This document shows, one piece after another, positions 16,088-26,100 of a stretch of 64,000 nucleotides of DNA (position 1 is its first letter; each line of letters starts with the position of its first letter). Under the pieces are notes generated by a model. That model searched no databases. It was not told where the DNA came from and was given only the letters and a program-made list of their open reading frames with translations. A program made the translations under genes and the position numbers. Location: contig DASXPH010000130.1 of assembly GCA_036493735.1 (NCBI GenBank), forward strand, positions 1-64,000, written 5' to 3'. Origin of the DNA: AG2 sp036493735 (GTDB lineage Bacteria; Gemmatimonadota; Gemmatimonadetes; Gemmatimonadales; Gemmatimonadaceae).

Positions 16088-17716
16088 ATGAGCGATTTCC
16101 TTCTCACGGATAGCGACGACCCATCGATCGCGACCGCAGTTGACCAGCTGGAATCCTGGAGCGTGAAGCGGGTCGAGGAGCCGCAGCTACTCGAGGCGAT
16201 CGACGAATCCGGTATTCGCGCCGTGCTGTTGGTGACAACCGATCCGACATTGCTCCGAAGCGCCACGGAGCGCGCTCATGCGCATGGGATTCCCGTGGTG
16301 ATGGGTTGCGCGGACGATGTCGCGCGCCGTCGCGCCGTCGAGCTACACGTCGAGGAGTGGTACCGCATTCCGGCGGCGCCCGAAGAAATAGCGGCGCGCG
16401 TGCACTCGGCCGTCGGCCGCGGCACGGTGTCCGGATCGGCCCTGAATGATCGCGTCGAGCGCGTCGAGTACGAGGAAATGCTCCACGACGCGATGACCGG
16501 CCTGCCCACGCTGCCGGTGATGATCGAACGCTCACGCGCGCTGTTCAAGGAACGGGGCGAGCTGGTTGTGCTCTATCTCAACTTCGTTCGCTACTCGAAG
16601 ATCGAAGAGATCTACGGGTGGGAGAAGCTGGACGCGGTGCTGGAGACGACATCCGTCGCCGTGCGCGAATTCCTCGACGAGACCTCGCCGAATGATTCCC
16701 GACTGATGGTGAGCTTTACGAACGACGATGATTTCATATTCTTTCATGTTCCGGCCGCCGGCGTCGCCGCCGCGACGGACAGCGAAATCACCGACATGGT
16801 CGCGCGTCTACAGCGGCATGTTGCGGGACGCATCGAGGCTCAGCACGGCGAGGAAATCTCGGCCTTGTTCGACATCTATGTCGGGCGGTCGCACGTATAC
16901 TACAACCCGAAGATTCGACTCGAGCGGCTGATCTATCGCGGCATTCGTGAGGCGGCAAAGGCGGCGCGCAGCATCGAGGAGCGCGACCGCGCGCGTCGCG
17001 TAGCCGATCTGCGGGCGAGTCTCCGCGAGCGGGGTGTGTACATCGACTACCACCCCATTGTCATCACCGAGACGCAGGAGATCTACGGCTACGAGGCACT
17101 CGCGCGTGGCGTGATGCGCAGCCTGCGCTCTCCCGAGGTGATGTTCGACGTCGCCGCCGAAGCAGACCTCGTGTGGGAGCTGAGTCGTCTCTGCCGCAGC
17201 CGCGCCATCGAAGGCATGGACACGCACCTCCAGCCAGGCGAACTACTTTTCCTCAATGTCGACCCGCACGACTTCAACGATCCAGCGTTCAACGAGCACG
17301 AGGTGAAGTATCCGGATCGGGTCGTCATCGAGATCACGGAGCGGACGGCGATCAAGGACTACCCAAAGTTCCGCGAACGGCTGCGCGCCTTTCGAGAAGC
17401 GGGATTCCGCTTCGCTGTTGACGATGCGGGAAGTGGGTACGCTGGTCTTGGCTCGATCGCGAATCTCGAGCCGGACTACATCAAGCTTGACATTTCGCTC
17501 ATCAACGGGATCGATTCGAACTTCATCAAGCAGAATCTCGTCGAGACGATGGTGAAGTTCTCGAACGATCACGGGGCGAAGGTGATCGCCGAGGGAGTGG
17601 AGCGCGCCGAGGAGTTCAAGGCCGTCAAAGAGCTCGGTGTGCACCTCGTGCAGGGATTCTTCCTCCACCGGCCCTCGCGTGCGCCGGCAGCGACGCTGGC
17701 CACCGCTCGGCGTTAG
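16088..17716 (+). CDS. c-di-GMP phosphodiesterase: degenerate GGDEF plus EAL domain
   Basis: This 542-residue cytoplasmic protein has three parts. Residues about 1-115 resemble a receiver fold lacking the acidic pocket. Residues about 135-290 are a GGDEF-like domain whose signature is replaced by NDDDF, so cyclase activity is unlikely. Residues about 310-535 are an EAL domain with its signature motifs visible: YEALARG, FLNVDP, EITERT, FAVDDAGSGYAGL, YIKLD, VIAEGVE and GFFLHRP. It should therefore hydrolyse c-di-GMP, with the degenerate GGDEF possibly sensing GTP. It is paired with the CheY-like gene. Its TAG stop and the TAA stop of convergent waaA overlap within one CGTTAGGC word. Confidence 0.88.
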   Translation: MSDFLLTDSDDPSIATAVDQLESWSVKRVEEPQLLEAIDESGIRAVLLVTTDPTLLRSATERAHAHGIPVVMGCADDVARRRAVELHVEEWYRIPAAPEEIAARVHSAVGRGTVSGSALNDRVERVEYEEMLHDAMTGLPTLPVMIERSRALFKERGELVVLYLNFVRYSKIEEIYGWEKLDAVLETTSVAVREFLDETSPNDSRLMVSFTNDDDFIFFHVPAAGVAAATDSEITDMVARLQRHVAGRIEAQHGEEISALFDIYVGRSHVYYNPKIRLERLIYRGIREAAKAARSIEERDRARRVADLRASLRERGVYIDYHPIVITETQEIYGYEALARGVMRSLRSPEVMFDVAAEADLVWELSRLCRSRAIEGMDTHLQPGELLFLNVDPHDFNDPAFNEHEVKYPDRVVIEITERTAIKDYPKFRERLRAFREAGFRFAVDDAGSGYAGLGSIANLEPDYIKLDISLINGIDSNFIKQNLVETMVKFSNDHGAKVIAEGVERAEEFKAVKELGVHLVQGFFLHRPSRAPAATLATARR

Positions 17717-19008
17717 GCAAGGCCGAGCAGAAACTCGACAACCGCGAGCGACCGCTCGGCGGCTCCGACCCCGTCACGCACCATCGACTCCGCGTGGGCG
17801 CCCGCCGCGGTACGTGCGCTCGGGTCGCGGAGCCATGAAGTGAGGACGCCGGCAAGCGAAGGGACGTCGGTGACGGAAGCACCGCCTTCGCATCGAACGA
17901 GGAGTCCCGCGTCTCGGCTCGACGTGTGACGAGGTCCGAAAAGCACCGGCACCCCAAAGGCCGCGGGCTCGAGCACGGAATGAAGGCCAGCGTCGTGAAA
18001 GCCACCGCCCACGAACGCGATGTCGGCGAGGCCATAAAGGTCGCCGAGAACCCCCACGCGATCGACCAGGACGACGTCGCTCGTCTCCGAAGCCTGGTCC
18101 AGTCGGTCGAGGCGAAACCGCTCCTGGGCCGCCCACTGTTCGATCGGATCGAGGTGGGCAGGCGTTGGCTCGTGCGGTGCGATTATGAGTCGAGCACTGC
18201 GGAGAGTACGGCGTACGAGGCCAAATGCAGGGAGAAGTACCCGCTCGTCGGCCGGCCATGTGGATCCAGCGACGATCGTTGGGCGGGAGGAGGCCAGGCG
18301 GGCGAGCACCGGCGCGGCGCGATCAACCGCGTGGGCGCGCTGCCAGACTTGATCGTAGCGTGTATCGCCTGTGACAACGATAACATCGCGCCGGACGCCG
18401 AGCTGGACCAGACGCTCAGCGTCCTCGGCATCGATTGCGCCCACCGCGTCGAGCAGTGCGTAGGCATCTCGAAGCAGGGCGCTAGCGAAGCGCGAACGTC
18501 GCGATGAACCCGGGGCAAGCGTAGCGCTGATTAGACCGAGCCCGACATTTAATAACTGCGACTGTGCAGTTAGTGTCGGCCAGACATCGAGCTTGGAAAA
18601 CACGAGTGCTCTCGGCCGGAGGGCGTCGAGGGCGACGCGCGCGTCGTGAGTCGAATCGAAGGGGAGGTAATCTCGAAAATCGACGTCCAGCGACCGCGCG
18701 AACGACTCGGCGCTTGGTGAGAAATGAGTATAAGCGAGCTGGACTTGCGGGTGTCGCTGCCGAAGGAGCTGGAGAACGGGGCGCGCCTGGAGGCCCTCGC
18801 CTACCGAAGGGGCATGCATCCAGAGCAGTGCGCGGAGCGGATCACGGCTCCGCTCACCCCACGCGCGATATCGGTATAGAATGCCGCTCCGGGCTCGCAA
18901 GGCACGAAGGAGCTTGCCGTCGCTTGCCGGCAGCAGTCGGGCGAGTGAAGCGGCGGCACGCGCCAGCCGCGCCGTCCCCTCATAACCGAGGCGGAGGGCA
19001 GATCGCAC
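17713..19008 (-). CDS. waaA: 3-deoxy-D-manno-octulosonic acid (Kdo) transferase
   Basis: This 431-residue inner-membrane-associated glycosyltransferase attaches Kdo to lipid A, which implies that the organism makes LPS. The N-terminal domain contains APSVGEG (68-72 region, with the conserved Glu of the family at 71), LAYTHFSPSAE and VFSKLDVWPTL. The C-terminal nucleotide-sugar domain has AGSTWPADE, IIAPHEPTPAHL, DIAFVGGGFHDAGLHSVLEPAAFGVPVLFGP. It lies 33 nt downstream of the DsbA-like gene on the same strand and overlaps the EAL gene by 4 nt tail to tail. Confidence 0.92.
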   Translation of the reverse strand: MRSALRLGYEGTARLARAAASLARLLPASDGKLLRALRARSGILYRYRAWGERSRDPLRALLWMHAPSVGEGLQARPVLQLLRQRHPQVQLAYTHFSPSAESFARSLDVDFRDYLPFDSTHDARVALDALRPRALVFSKLDVWPTLTAQSQLLNVGLGLISATLAPGSSRRSRFASALLRDAYALLDAVGAIDAEDAERLVQLGVRRDVIVVTGDTRYDQVWQRAHAVDRAAPVLARLASSRPTIVAGSTWPADERVLLPAFGLVRRTLRSARLIIAPHEPTPAHLDPIEQWAAQERFRLDRLDQASETSDVVLVDRVGVLGDLYGLADIAFVGGGFHDAGLHSVLEPAAFGVPVLFGPRHTSSRDAGLLVRCEGGASVTDVPSLAGVLTSWLRDPSARTAAGAHAESMVRDGVGAAERSLAVVEFLLGLA

Positions 19009-19041
19009 GAGGATACGCCGGCGCGTTAGGCCGCCGCCGCG

Positions 19042-19764
19042 TCAGCGTGACGTACTGCGTTTCGCGAGTTGGGCTTCGACCACCTGCCGGAAGAACGAAT
19101 ACGGCTGAAAGCCTTCCAACCGCTGATCGCCGACGAAGAAGGTCGGCGTCGATCGCACGCCAGAGCCACGGAGCCGCTCGGCGTCAGCGTCGATGAGCGG
19201 ACGCGTGAGGTGCCGCGCCACGCAGTCGCGCCAGGCAGACACATTGACGCCGAGACGAGCCGCAAGTGAATCGAAGCTGGGCATGGCGTTCGGCAGCGTT
19301 TCCCAGCGCTGTTGCGAAACAAACAGCGAGTCATGCATCGCCCAGAACTTGCCCTGGACAGAGGCGCACATTGCGGCCTCGGCCGCGGGCATCGCGTTCT
19401 GGTGCTGACTCAGGGGATAGTTGAGGTACGCCAGTCGAGCCTTGCCGGTGGCGACGTAATCGCGTACGAGCGGTCCGTAAGTCGAATCGTGCCACATCTT
19501 GCAATACGGGCACTGGAAATCGCTCCCTTCCACGATCCAGAGCGGCGCGCGTGGATTTCCGGCAATGCGCCCGCTGTCGGCGCGCTCGCTAATCGAGTCC
19601 GTGGGCACGCGAGACGATGGCGTCGTGGCGGCCGCTGCCGTCGCGGGAGTGCTGGGCGATGCAGCGGGCGAGCGAGTCGATTCGCGTCGAGCCGTTTCAG
19701 CGCCTCGGCAAGCCAGCGCGGCGGCAAGGGAGAGCACTGCAAGGACTCTGGGAGACGCGAACAT
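19042..19764 (-). CDS. DsbA-family thioredoxin-like lipoprotein
   Basis: This 240-residue envelope protein is anchored by a likely lipobox (ALAC, Cys19) followed by a long Ala/Thr/Pro/Ser linker (about 22-60). The thioredoxin fold has the CPYC active site (85-88), the helical insertion with LNYPLSQHQNAMPAAEAAMC and the cis-Pro loop STPTFFVGDQRL. It is probably a thiol oxidoreductase of the DsbA/BdbD type acting on exported proteins. The start at 19764 gives a proper signal sequence; the longer frame to 19866 would bury it. It is upstream of waaA on the same strand. Confidence 0.85.
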   Translation of the reverse strand: MFASPRVLAVLSLAAALACRGAETARRESTRSPAASPSTPATAAAATTPSSRVPTDSISERADSGRIAGNPRAPLWIVEGSDFQCPYCKMWHDSTYGPLVRDYVATGKARLAYLNYPLSQHQNAMPAAEAAMCASVQGKFWAMHDSLFVSQQRWETLPNAMPSFDSLAARLGVNVSAWRDCVARHLTRPLIDADAERLRGSGVRSTPTFFVGDQRLEGFQPYSFFRQVVEAQLAKRSTSR

Positions 19765-20159
19765 GAGTGTGTTTGAAAGAAAGGTCAGGTACGCCTGAGT
19801 ACAGATCGCCCCCTCAAAATGTAACGTCCGCGGTGCCGACTCATGTAGTAATCCGCCGTGCGGCACCCCGACGCTCCGCGCCGGATGCTTCGTCGGTTAA
19901 GGCCCGATTTCGCGCGGGTTTTTGGCCTCGGCGCCGTGAGGAAATGCCGGTCGGCGGCCGCAGGTATGAGGCACAGAACGTGCTCTACCCGATTCCGACG
20001 CGCGGCCGACGCGCAGCGGCTGCGGCACGAGGCAACGCGACTATGCCGGGCGGAGACGAGTGGCGAAGTGGGCGGACATCGCAAATCTCGCATAACTGCT
20101 CGCTTTAGCGCGGCGATCTCGCGAGTCGCATGGAACCCGAGCCACAGAGAGAAAGCGGC
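19765..20159. other. 395-nt divergent intergenic region without a recognisable gene
   Basis: This is the interval between the DsbA-like gene and the start of the envelope cluster. Short open frames here have no family resemblance, no signal sequence and poor codon structure. It must hold the divergent promoters, but I could not pick out a convincing -35/-10 pair. A 7-bp complementary pair (GGTGCCG/CGGCACC, about 19839-19867) is too widely spaced to mean much. Confidence 0.5.
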
Positions 20160-20843
20160 ATGAAGCGAGAAGCGCTCATTGCGCTGATTGCGCTGGGAAT
20201 GGCCATTCCAGCGTTCGGCGCACACGCACAAGATACGACACGAGCTCAAAGGCCCGTCGCTTCTGACACGACGCGACGCATGACGACGCCGGTTCCGGCG
20301 GGAACTCCGCTCGAACAGCTGGTCGCCGAAGAAGCTCAACGCCGAGCGAATATCGCGCGTGTGCTGTTGATCACAAATGCGCAGGTCGCGGTGCAGCAGG
20401 AAGCACTGCGCAACCTGAGCGATCAACTCTACGTGAGCGAACGATTAGTCGACGCGACGCATGGCCAGTTGGCGCTCGCCGCAGAGGCGCTGCGTAAGCA
20501 GCCGAGCACGATGCTTTCGGTGCTGTTCGCGGCGGACTCGGTGTCGGCAACGCAGGTCGGCGGATTGGCGCTATCAATCGATGGCGCGAGCACTGCGCTA
20601 GCGACGGTGAACGACACGACTCGAACTGCGTTTCGGGTTGGCGCGGCCGACGAGTTGTTCCGCGGAGCGGTGCTGCCCACCCCTCATACCATCGTGTTGA
20701 CGACGACCGTGAACGGGCAACCGCAGCAGCTAGTGGCGCGCGTGCGCGCCCTAGGCGATGCCGTGACTTATGTGCAGTTCGCCATTCAGGACGGAAGGCT
20801 AGTGCAGACCTCCTGGGCGAGCCGCACGTCAAACCCATTCTGA
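20160..20843 (+). CDS. hypothetical exported protein, first gene of the envelope cluster
   Basis: This 227-residue protein starts at the ATG at 20160 with GAGAG upstream and has a signal peptide ending in AHAQ. Residues about 50-110 form a helical, probably coiled-coil stretch (LEQLVAEEAQRRANIARVLLI, VAVQQEALRNLSDQLYVSERLV). The C-terminal half is beta-predicted (HTIVLTTTVNGQPQQLVARVRA). I do not recognise the family. It is 22 nt upstream of the first TPR gene and reads as part of the same operon as the TolQ/TolR genes, suggesting a periplasmic component of that apparatus. Confidence 0.65.
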   Translation: MKREALIALIALGMAIPAFGAHAQDTTRAQRPVASDTTRRMTTPVPAGTPLEQLVAEEAQRRANIARVLLITNAQVAVQQEALRNLSDQLYVSERLVDATHGQLALAAEALRKQPSTMLSVLFAADSVSATQVGGLALSIDGASTALATVNDTTRTAFRVGAADELFRGAVLPTPHTIVLTTTVNGQPQQLVARVRALGDAVTYVQFAIQDGRLVQTSWASRTSNPF

Positions 20844-20865
20844 GCGGATGGCGGAGGTTTTCATT

Positions 20866-23130
20866 ATGAAAGGACTGAGCCTCGCTGCCCTCGCGCTCGT
20901 TGCGCTTCCATTGCAAGCGCAACAGAGACCGACGGAAACGAGCAATCGATTGACCCTCGCCGACACGTCGCTCTTGCCGCCGATCGATCCGGCACGCGCG
21001 ATGGAGGCAGAGGCGCGCGTCGCGCTGAACGATCTGTTGGCGAATCGAACGGTCTCGGCGCTACAGCGACTGCAGTGGCTCGCGTCATTACCTGCTCCCG
21101 CCGCGACGCCGGGCACTGAGACGCTGCGCGGACGGGGCGACGTGCTGTTCATGCTCGCACAGGCGCAATATCGGTTAGGCATGGACAGCGCCTTTCGAAC
21201 GAACGCGCAGGCGGTAGTGGCGAGCGGACCGGCTCGTTACGCACCGCTGCTCAATTCGCAGCTTCTCCTGAGCGCGTATCGGACGGGTGACTTCGCGCGT
21301 GTCGCGACGCTGGTACAGGGCCGGGCCCTGGACCAGGCACGTGGACTCGGGGCGCTCGTGAGCGGCCTCGCCGCGTATCAACTCCGCAACTATCCCGTGG
21401 CTGCCTCTCACTTCCAGGCGGCGAAGGCGGCGGGCGCTCCGTACGCTCAGTACGCAGAGTACATGGATGTGCTCACGTCGCTCCGATCGGACACGACGCG
21501 GACCACCGAAGCACTTTCGCGACTCGAGGCCCTGGCGCAGACGGCGACCGGCGGCTTTGCCGATCAGGTGAGACTCACGGCCGCGGAGCTCGCGTACGAG
21601 ACGAACGCTTACGATCGCGCGATTACATTCGCCAACGCGGTGACGGCGAATGGCGGTCTGGCGCCGATGGCGCTTCTGACAAAGGCGTGGGCACAGTATA
21701 AGAACAAGGACATCGCTGGCGCGGGCCAGAGCTTCGGCGCTTTTGCGGATCAATATCCGATGCTTCCGCAGCGTGACGAGGCGCGGTTGATGGCCGCGCA
21801 GTCCATGCTGCAGCTCGGACGCACGAACGACGCGGCGCGGCTCTTCCGTATGGTTGCCGATTCGGGCAAGGCGGAGGCGGCTCGTCTGGATCCGAAGTCG
21901 AACGAGGCCGTGATGAATCTCGCGAGCGCGCTCGTGCGGGCGCGGGCGGCGGGTCTCCTGTTCGCGAACGATCCCGAGATGGGTAAGACGATCGCGCTCG
22001 AGGAGACCGCGGGCGCGGATCCGCAGGTACTCGCGTCGGTGATGACTGGAACCACACCGACATTGCCACAGGTAGAAGTAGCGCGGATCGTGACGCTGGC
22101 CGATTTGAATCAGCGCTACGGAGCCGTCGCCGATTCGGCGAGCGCCGTACTTTCGAAGCGCGTGTTGTTCGCGCCCGCGTCGGCTAACGCTGCACCGACG
22201 CAGTTTGCGCAGCGTACGGAAGCAGTCATGGCCGCCGACCTCGACGCCGCGGTCACGTCTCAGCGACTGCGTCTGGCGACTCGCAATGCGTCGCTGCGGC
22301 TGATGCAGATTCGCGGATTGCAGCAGGCGATGAAGGGGCGCGGCGACACGGTCGCGAAGCTCGTCGCTCGCGTGGACACGACAGATTCACGACTGCACGG
22401 TCTGCTGTCGAGCATCGATTCCACGGAGTCGAACCTTCGCGGATCGCTCGTCACGCAGGTACGAAACGTTCAGGGCGGCCCGGCCTATGTGCTCTCGGTG
22501 CGTGCCGACAGTCTTCGCCAGCGCGGGCTCATTCCAGCCGGTGTGGACGTCGAGGCGCTCGTCGCGGCACGCACTGATTCGATGTTGAACGCACTGCCGC
22601 TTTTCCTCTTGCGGGATTCGGTGCGATCGCGCCTAACGAAGGCGCGCCAGGAGCTCGCGGATTCTCGCGCCGCCATCGACGATGCGGATCGTCTGTTCGC
22701 TTCCGCGCAGACTGGGCAGTTAACGGATACCAGTGCGACGCTGACCCAGCTGCGAACGGCGCACGAGGCGGCTCTGTCACGCCGTGGCCAGGCGGAAGCC
22801 GGATTGATCGGCGCGGTGAGCACCGAGCTGTCGGCCCGGGCGGCAGATCTTCTCGCGTTGCTCCAACACGACATGCAAGCCGCGGAGTTCGGCACGGCGA
22901 CCGCCGCGTTCTTCAACGCGATCGATCAGGGACGACCGGCTGGCGCGGGCACGACGGGCACACAGGGCTCGGGCACTGGCGGCGGCGCGGCGGCTGGCCT
23001 AACGGGAGCCGCGACCGGCACCGCGGGCTCGACCTCGGGCGCGACAACGAATGGACCGCCCGGAGCGGCAGCGGCGACCAAAGGAGCGCCAGCGGCACGC
23101 GCCGGTACACCTCCCACGCAGAAGAAGTAA
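20866..23130 (+). CDS. large exported TPR/coiled-coil protein
   Basis: This 754-residue protein has a GGAGG site before the ATG at 20866 and a signal peptide ending LQAQ. Residues about 45-350 are helical repeats of the tetratricopeptide kind (LFMLAQAQYRLGMDSAF, LVSGLAAYQLRNYPVAASHFQAA, LTKAWAQYKNKDIAGAGQSFGAFADQYP). Residues about 450-680 are predicted coiled coil (RLTKARQELADSRAAIDDADRLF). The last roughly 65 residues are a Gly/Ala/Thr/Pro low-complexity tail. It resembles the size and make-up of TPR components of trans-envelope machines but has no motif that names it. The next TPR gene starts 3 nt after its stop. Confidence 0.75.
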   Translation: MKGLSLAALALVALPLQAQQRPTETSNRLTLADTSLLPPIDPARAMEAEARVALNDLLANRTVSALQRLQWLASLPAPAATPGTETLRGRGDVLFMLAQAQYRLGMDSAFRTNAQAVVASGPARYAPLLNSQLLLSAYRTGDFARVATLVQGRALDQARGLGALVSGLAAYQLRNYPVAASHFQAAKAAGAPYAQYAEYMDVLTSLRSDTTRTTEALSRLEALAQTATGGFADQVRLTAAELAYETNAYDRAITFANAVTANGGLAPMALLTKAWAQYKNKDIAGAGQSFGAFADQYPMLPQRDEARLMAAQSMLQLGRTNDAARLFRMVADSGKAEAARLDPKSNEAVMNLASALVRARAAGLLFANDPEMGKTIALEETAGADPQVLASVMTGTTPTLPQVEVARIVTLADLNQRYGAVADSASAVLSKRVLFAPASANAAPTQFAQRTEAVMAADLDAAVTSQRLRLATRNASLRLMQIRGLQQAMKGRGDTVAKLVARVDTTDSRLHGLLSSIDSTESNLRGSLVTQVRNVQGGPAYVLSVRADSLRQRGLIPAGVDVEALVAARTDSMLNALPLFLLRDSVRSRLTKARQELADSRAAIDDADRLFASAQTGQLTDTSATLTQLRTAHEAALSRRGQAEAGLIGAVSTELSARAADLLALLQHDMQAAEFGTATAAFFNAIDQGRPAGAGTTGTQGSGTGGGAAAGLTGAATGTAGSTSGATTNGPPGAAAATKGAPAARAGTPPTQKK

Positions 23131-23133
23131 ACG

Positions 23134-26100
23134 ATGACTCGGATCATCAGAGTACTCATGGCGGCGGCAGTCGCTCTGCCGGCGGCGCTCTCCGCGCAAG
23201 CGCCGGCGATGACGGTCGCCAACGCCACGCGAGCAACGGCGGCTCCTCCGGCGGCGCTCGATTCGGCGATCAACCGTCTCGAGGATTTCCTCAACCGATA
23301 TCCGACCAGCCCGCTGCGGCCCAATGCGCTGCTGCAACTTGGCGAGCTGCTCGTTAGGCAAGCGGACACCGTCTTCGCGCAGAGCCAGCGCGCGTCGGGC
23401 GTGACAGCGCGCCCCGACTCCGTGCGGCCGGCGGCGCCGACGGCCCCCTCGGCGCGCCCGACGACACCGGCCGCCGCGCCAACAACAGCGAGCAACAGCA
23501 CCGCAGCCGGTGGGCCGATCGCGCCCGACTACTCGGCCGCGATCGCTCGCTACGAAGAGCTCGTCAATCGCTATCCGAATTTCGAGCAGATCGACGCCGC
23601 GTCCTACACGCTCGGGACGTTGTATGCGTCCACGCAGCGGTGGGCCGACGCCACGCGCATGTTCGAGAAGGTCACGAGCTTGCCGAACTCGAACTTCCGG
23701 AGCGAGGCGTTCTTCCGCCTCGGCGATGCGCGCTTCGAGTTGGCGTCGCGCCAGAAGGGCGACGCCCGTCGCGTCGGGTTCGCGTCCGCCGCAACGGCAT
23801 ACGAGCAAGCCGTGGCGACGACACAGCCGCCGAGCGACATCTATTTCCTCGCGCTGTACAAGCTCGGCTGGTCTTACTACAACCAGGCGAATCAGACGAG
23901 TCAAGCGCAGTATCAGAAAGCCGTCGATGTATTCAGCAGACTCGTCGATGCTTATGACAAACTCACGCCAGAGCAGCAATCGCGTCTCGGACTGCGTGGC
24001 GAAGCTATCGAATACATGGCGGTGGCCTTCACGCAGGTAGGCGGCGCACAGGCGGCGAGCCGCTACTTCCAGAGTCGTGGTGGCGCGCCGTATCAGCTCG
24101 CGCTGATGCGTCGCGTCGCGCAAACCTTCACCGAACAGGGCAACTTCCCCGAGGCGATCAGCGCGTACCAGATGGTGATGCAGCAGTCGCCGACAGACTC
24201 GAGCGTCCTGACGGCGACGAGCCAGATCGCCGACATCTATCAGAACCGGCTGCTCGAGCGCGATTCGGCGCAGGCGGCGCGGCTTCGACTTGCGGATATA
24301 CTTGCGCCAGGCAGCGCCTGGGCGCAGGCGAATCCGCAGCTGGCGGACACCGCGGCCAAGCTTCGCGAAGCGGCGTTGCGCGAGAGTGGTCAGTATCTGC
24401 TTGCATCGGCGCAGGCTGGCAACCGCGCCCACTTCGGTGACGCGGCGCAAATCTACCGTCGCTACCTGACTGATTTCCCGAAGAGCGACAGCGCGCAGAT
24501 CGTCAACCGGTATCTCGCCGAGTCGCTGTTCGGCGCCGGAGACTACGCGCACGCAGGCGCCGAGTTCGCAAAGGCGGCGTTCTCCTATGGAAATGGCAAT
24601 CAGGAGCTCGCGCAGGAAGCGGGGCGCAATGCGATCGTTGCCTACGATTCGGCGCTCGTGCGCAACAAGACTGATCGCGCGGCGCAAGATTCCTTATTCA
24701 CGGTCGTCGATCGCTTCGTTGCTGCCTTCCCGCAGACCGACGTCGCGAAAAAAGCGCTGATCGAGAAGGGACGTCGCGCATCGGAGACTCACCGCTGGGA
24801 TGCAATGCAGCAGGCTTTCCAGACGTATGCCACGACGTACCCTAACGATCCGTACACGCCGACCGCACAGCGTCTGATCGGCGACGCCATGTACCGCGGC
24901 GGCCAGTACACGCAGGCTCAGACACAGTGGGAGCAGGCGCAGAAGGTGGCCTTGGCAAGCGGCCAATCGCGGCTCGCGGATTCGATTCGCGCGACTCGCG
25001 AGACGGCAGCGGGCAGCTATGCGGACTCGCTGATCAAGCGTGGCCAGTACGGTGAGGCCGCGGAGCAGGTCTACGTCGCCTACGCGAAGGCGAACCCGCA
25101 GAACGCGAAGGCGCCCGACGCGCTTCGCAACGCCATCGAGACGTACATGCTCGCGGACAGCGTCGCCCGTAGCAAGGGTGACCAGGCGGCCTCTCGTGAC
25201 GCGCGGCAGCATGCGATCGACCTGTCGCAGCAATTGGCGCAGCAATACCCGAATTACAAGTATCGCCTCCAGTATCAGACACTGCGGGCGCGGCTCCTCG
25301 CCGACCTGGGTGAAAAGGACCAATCCGTCCAGGCGTACCAGGAGCTGATCCAGCAGAATAACAACTGGACCGGCCGCGCCGACGCCATGGTCCGCGTCGC
25401 CGTCATGCTCGATTCGTTAGGCAAGAAGAAGGAGGCAGCGGCGGCCTATGAGCAGTTCGCGCAGGCGTATCCGCGGGACGATCGCTCGGCGGACGCGCTC
25501 TGGAACGCGGCGGCCACGTATGCGGAAGCACAGGATCCGAGAAATGCTGCTCGGACGTTCGCGGCATTTGCACAGCGATATCCGCGCGACCAGCGCGCGA
25601 CGCAGGCACGGCAGCAGCAGATCGCGCAGCTCCAGACGTCCGGTGATACGGCGGCCGCGAAGAGCGCCCTCGCGAGCGCGTGCGAGAATCCGTCGGGCGA
25701 ACTGCAGGCCGAATGCGCCTCGCGCGTGGCGGAGCGCTCGTTCCAGCAAGGTGTTGCGACGTTCGGTCAGTATCAGCCGATCAAGCTGGTGATTCCGTCG
25801 CGGAGTCAGTTGAACGCGACTGGCGTGGCGCGCGCCTCGCGTGACAAGCAGGCGCTCTTGAGGCAGCTCACGAGCCAGTTGGCGAGCGCGATCAAATCAG
25901 GTGTGCCGCAATACCTCGCCGCAGCGAGTTATTACGTCGGGCTCGCGCAGTGGGAGTACGGCAACTTCCTGAAGAACGTGCAGCTGCCCTCGAGCCTCAG
26001 CGATGCCGAGAGGACGCAGGCGGAACAGGGAGCGGCGCAGCAGGCGGAGCAGTATTTCGCTGCCGCGAAACAAGTGTGGCAGGAGCTCGTTCAGCGCGCG

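Noticed and set aside
22999..24687. 562-codon minus-strand open frame
   Set aside because: It is antisense to the TPR genes, Arg-rich and without any recognisable domain; the plus-strand frames have signal peptides and repeats.
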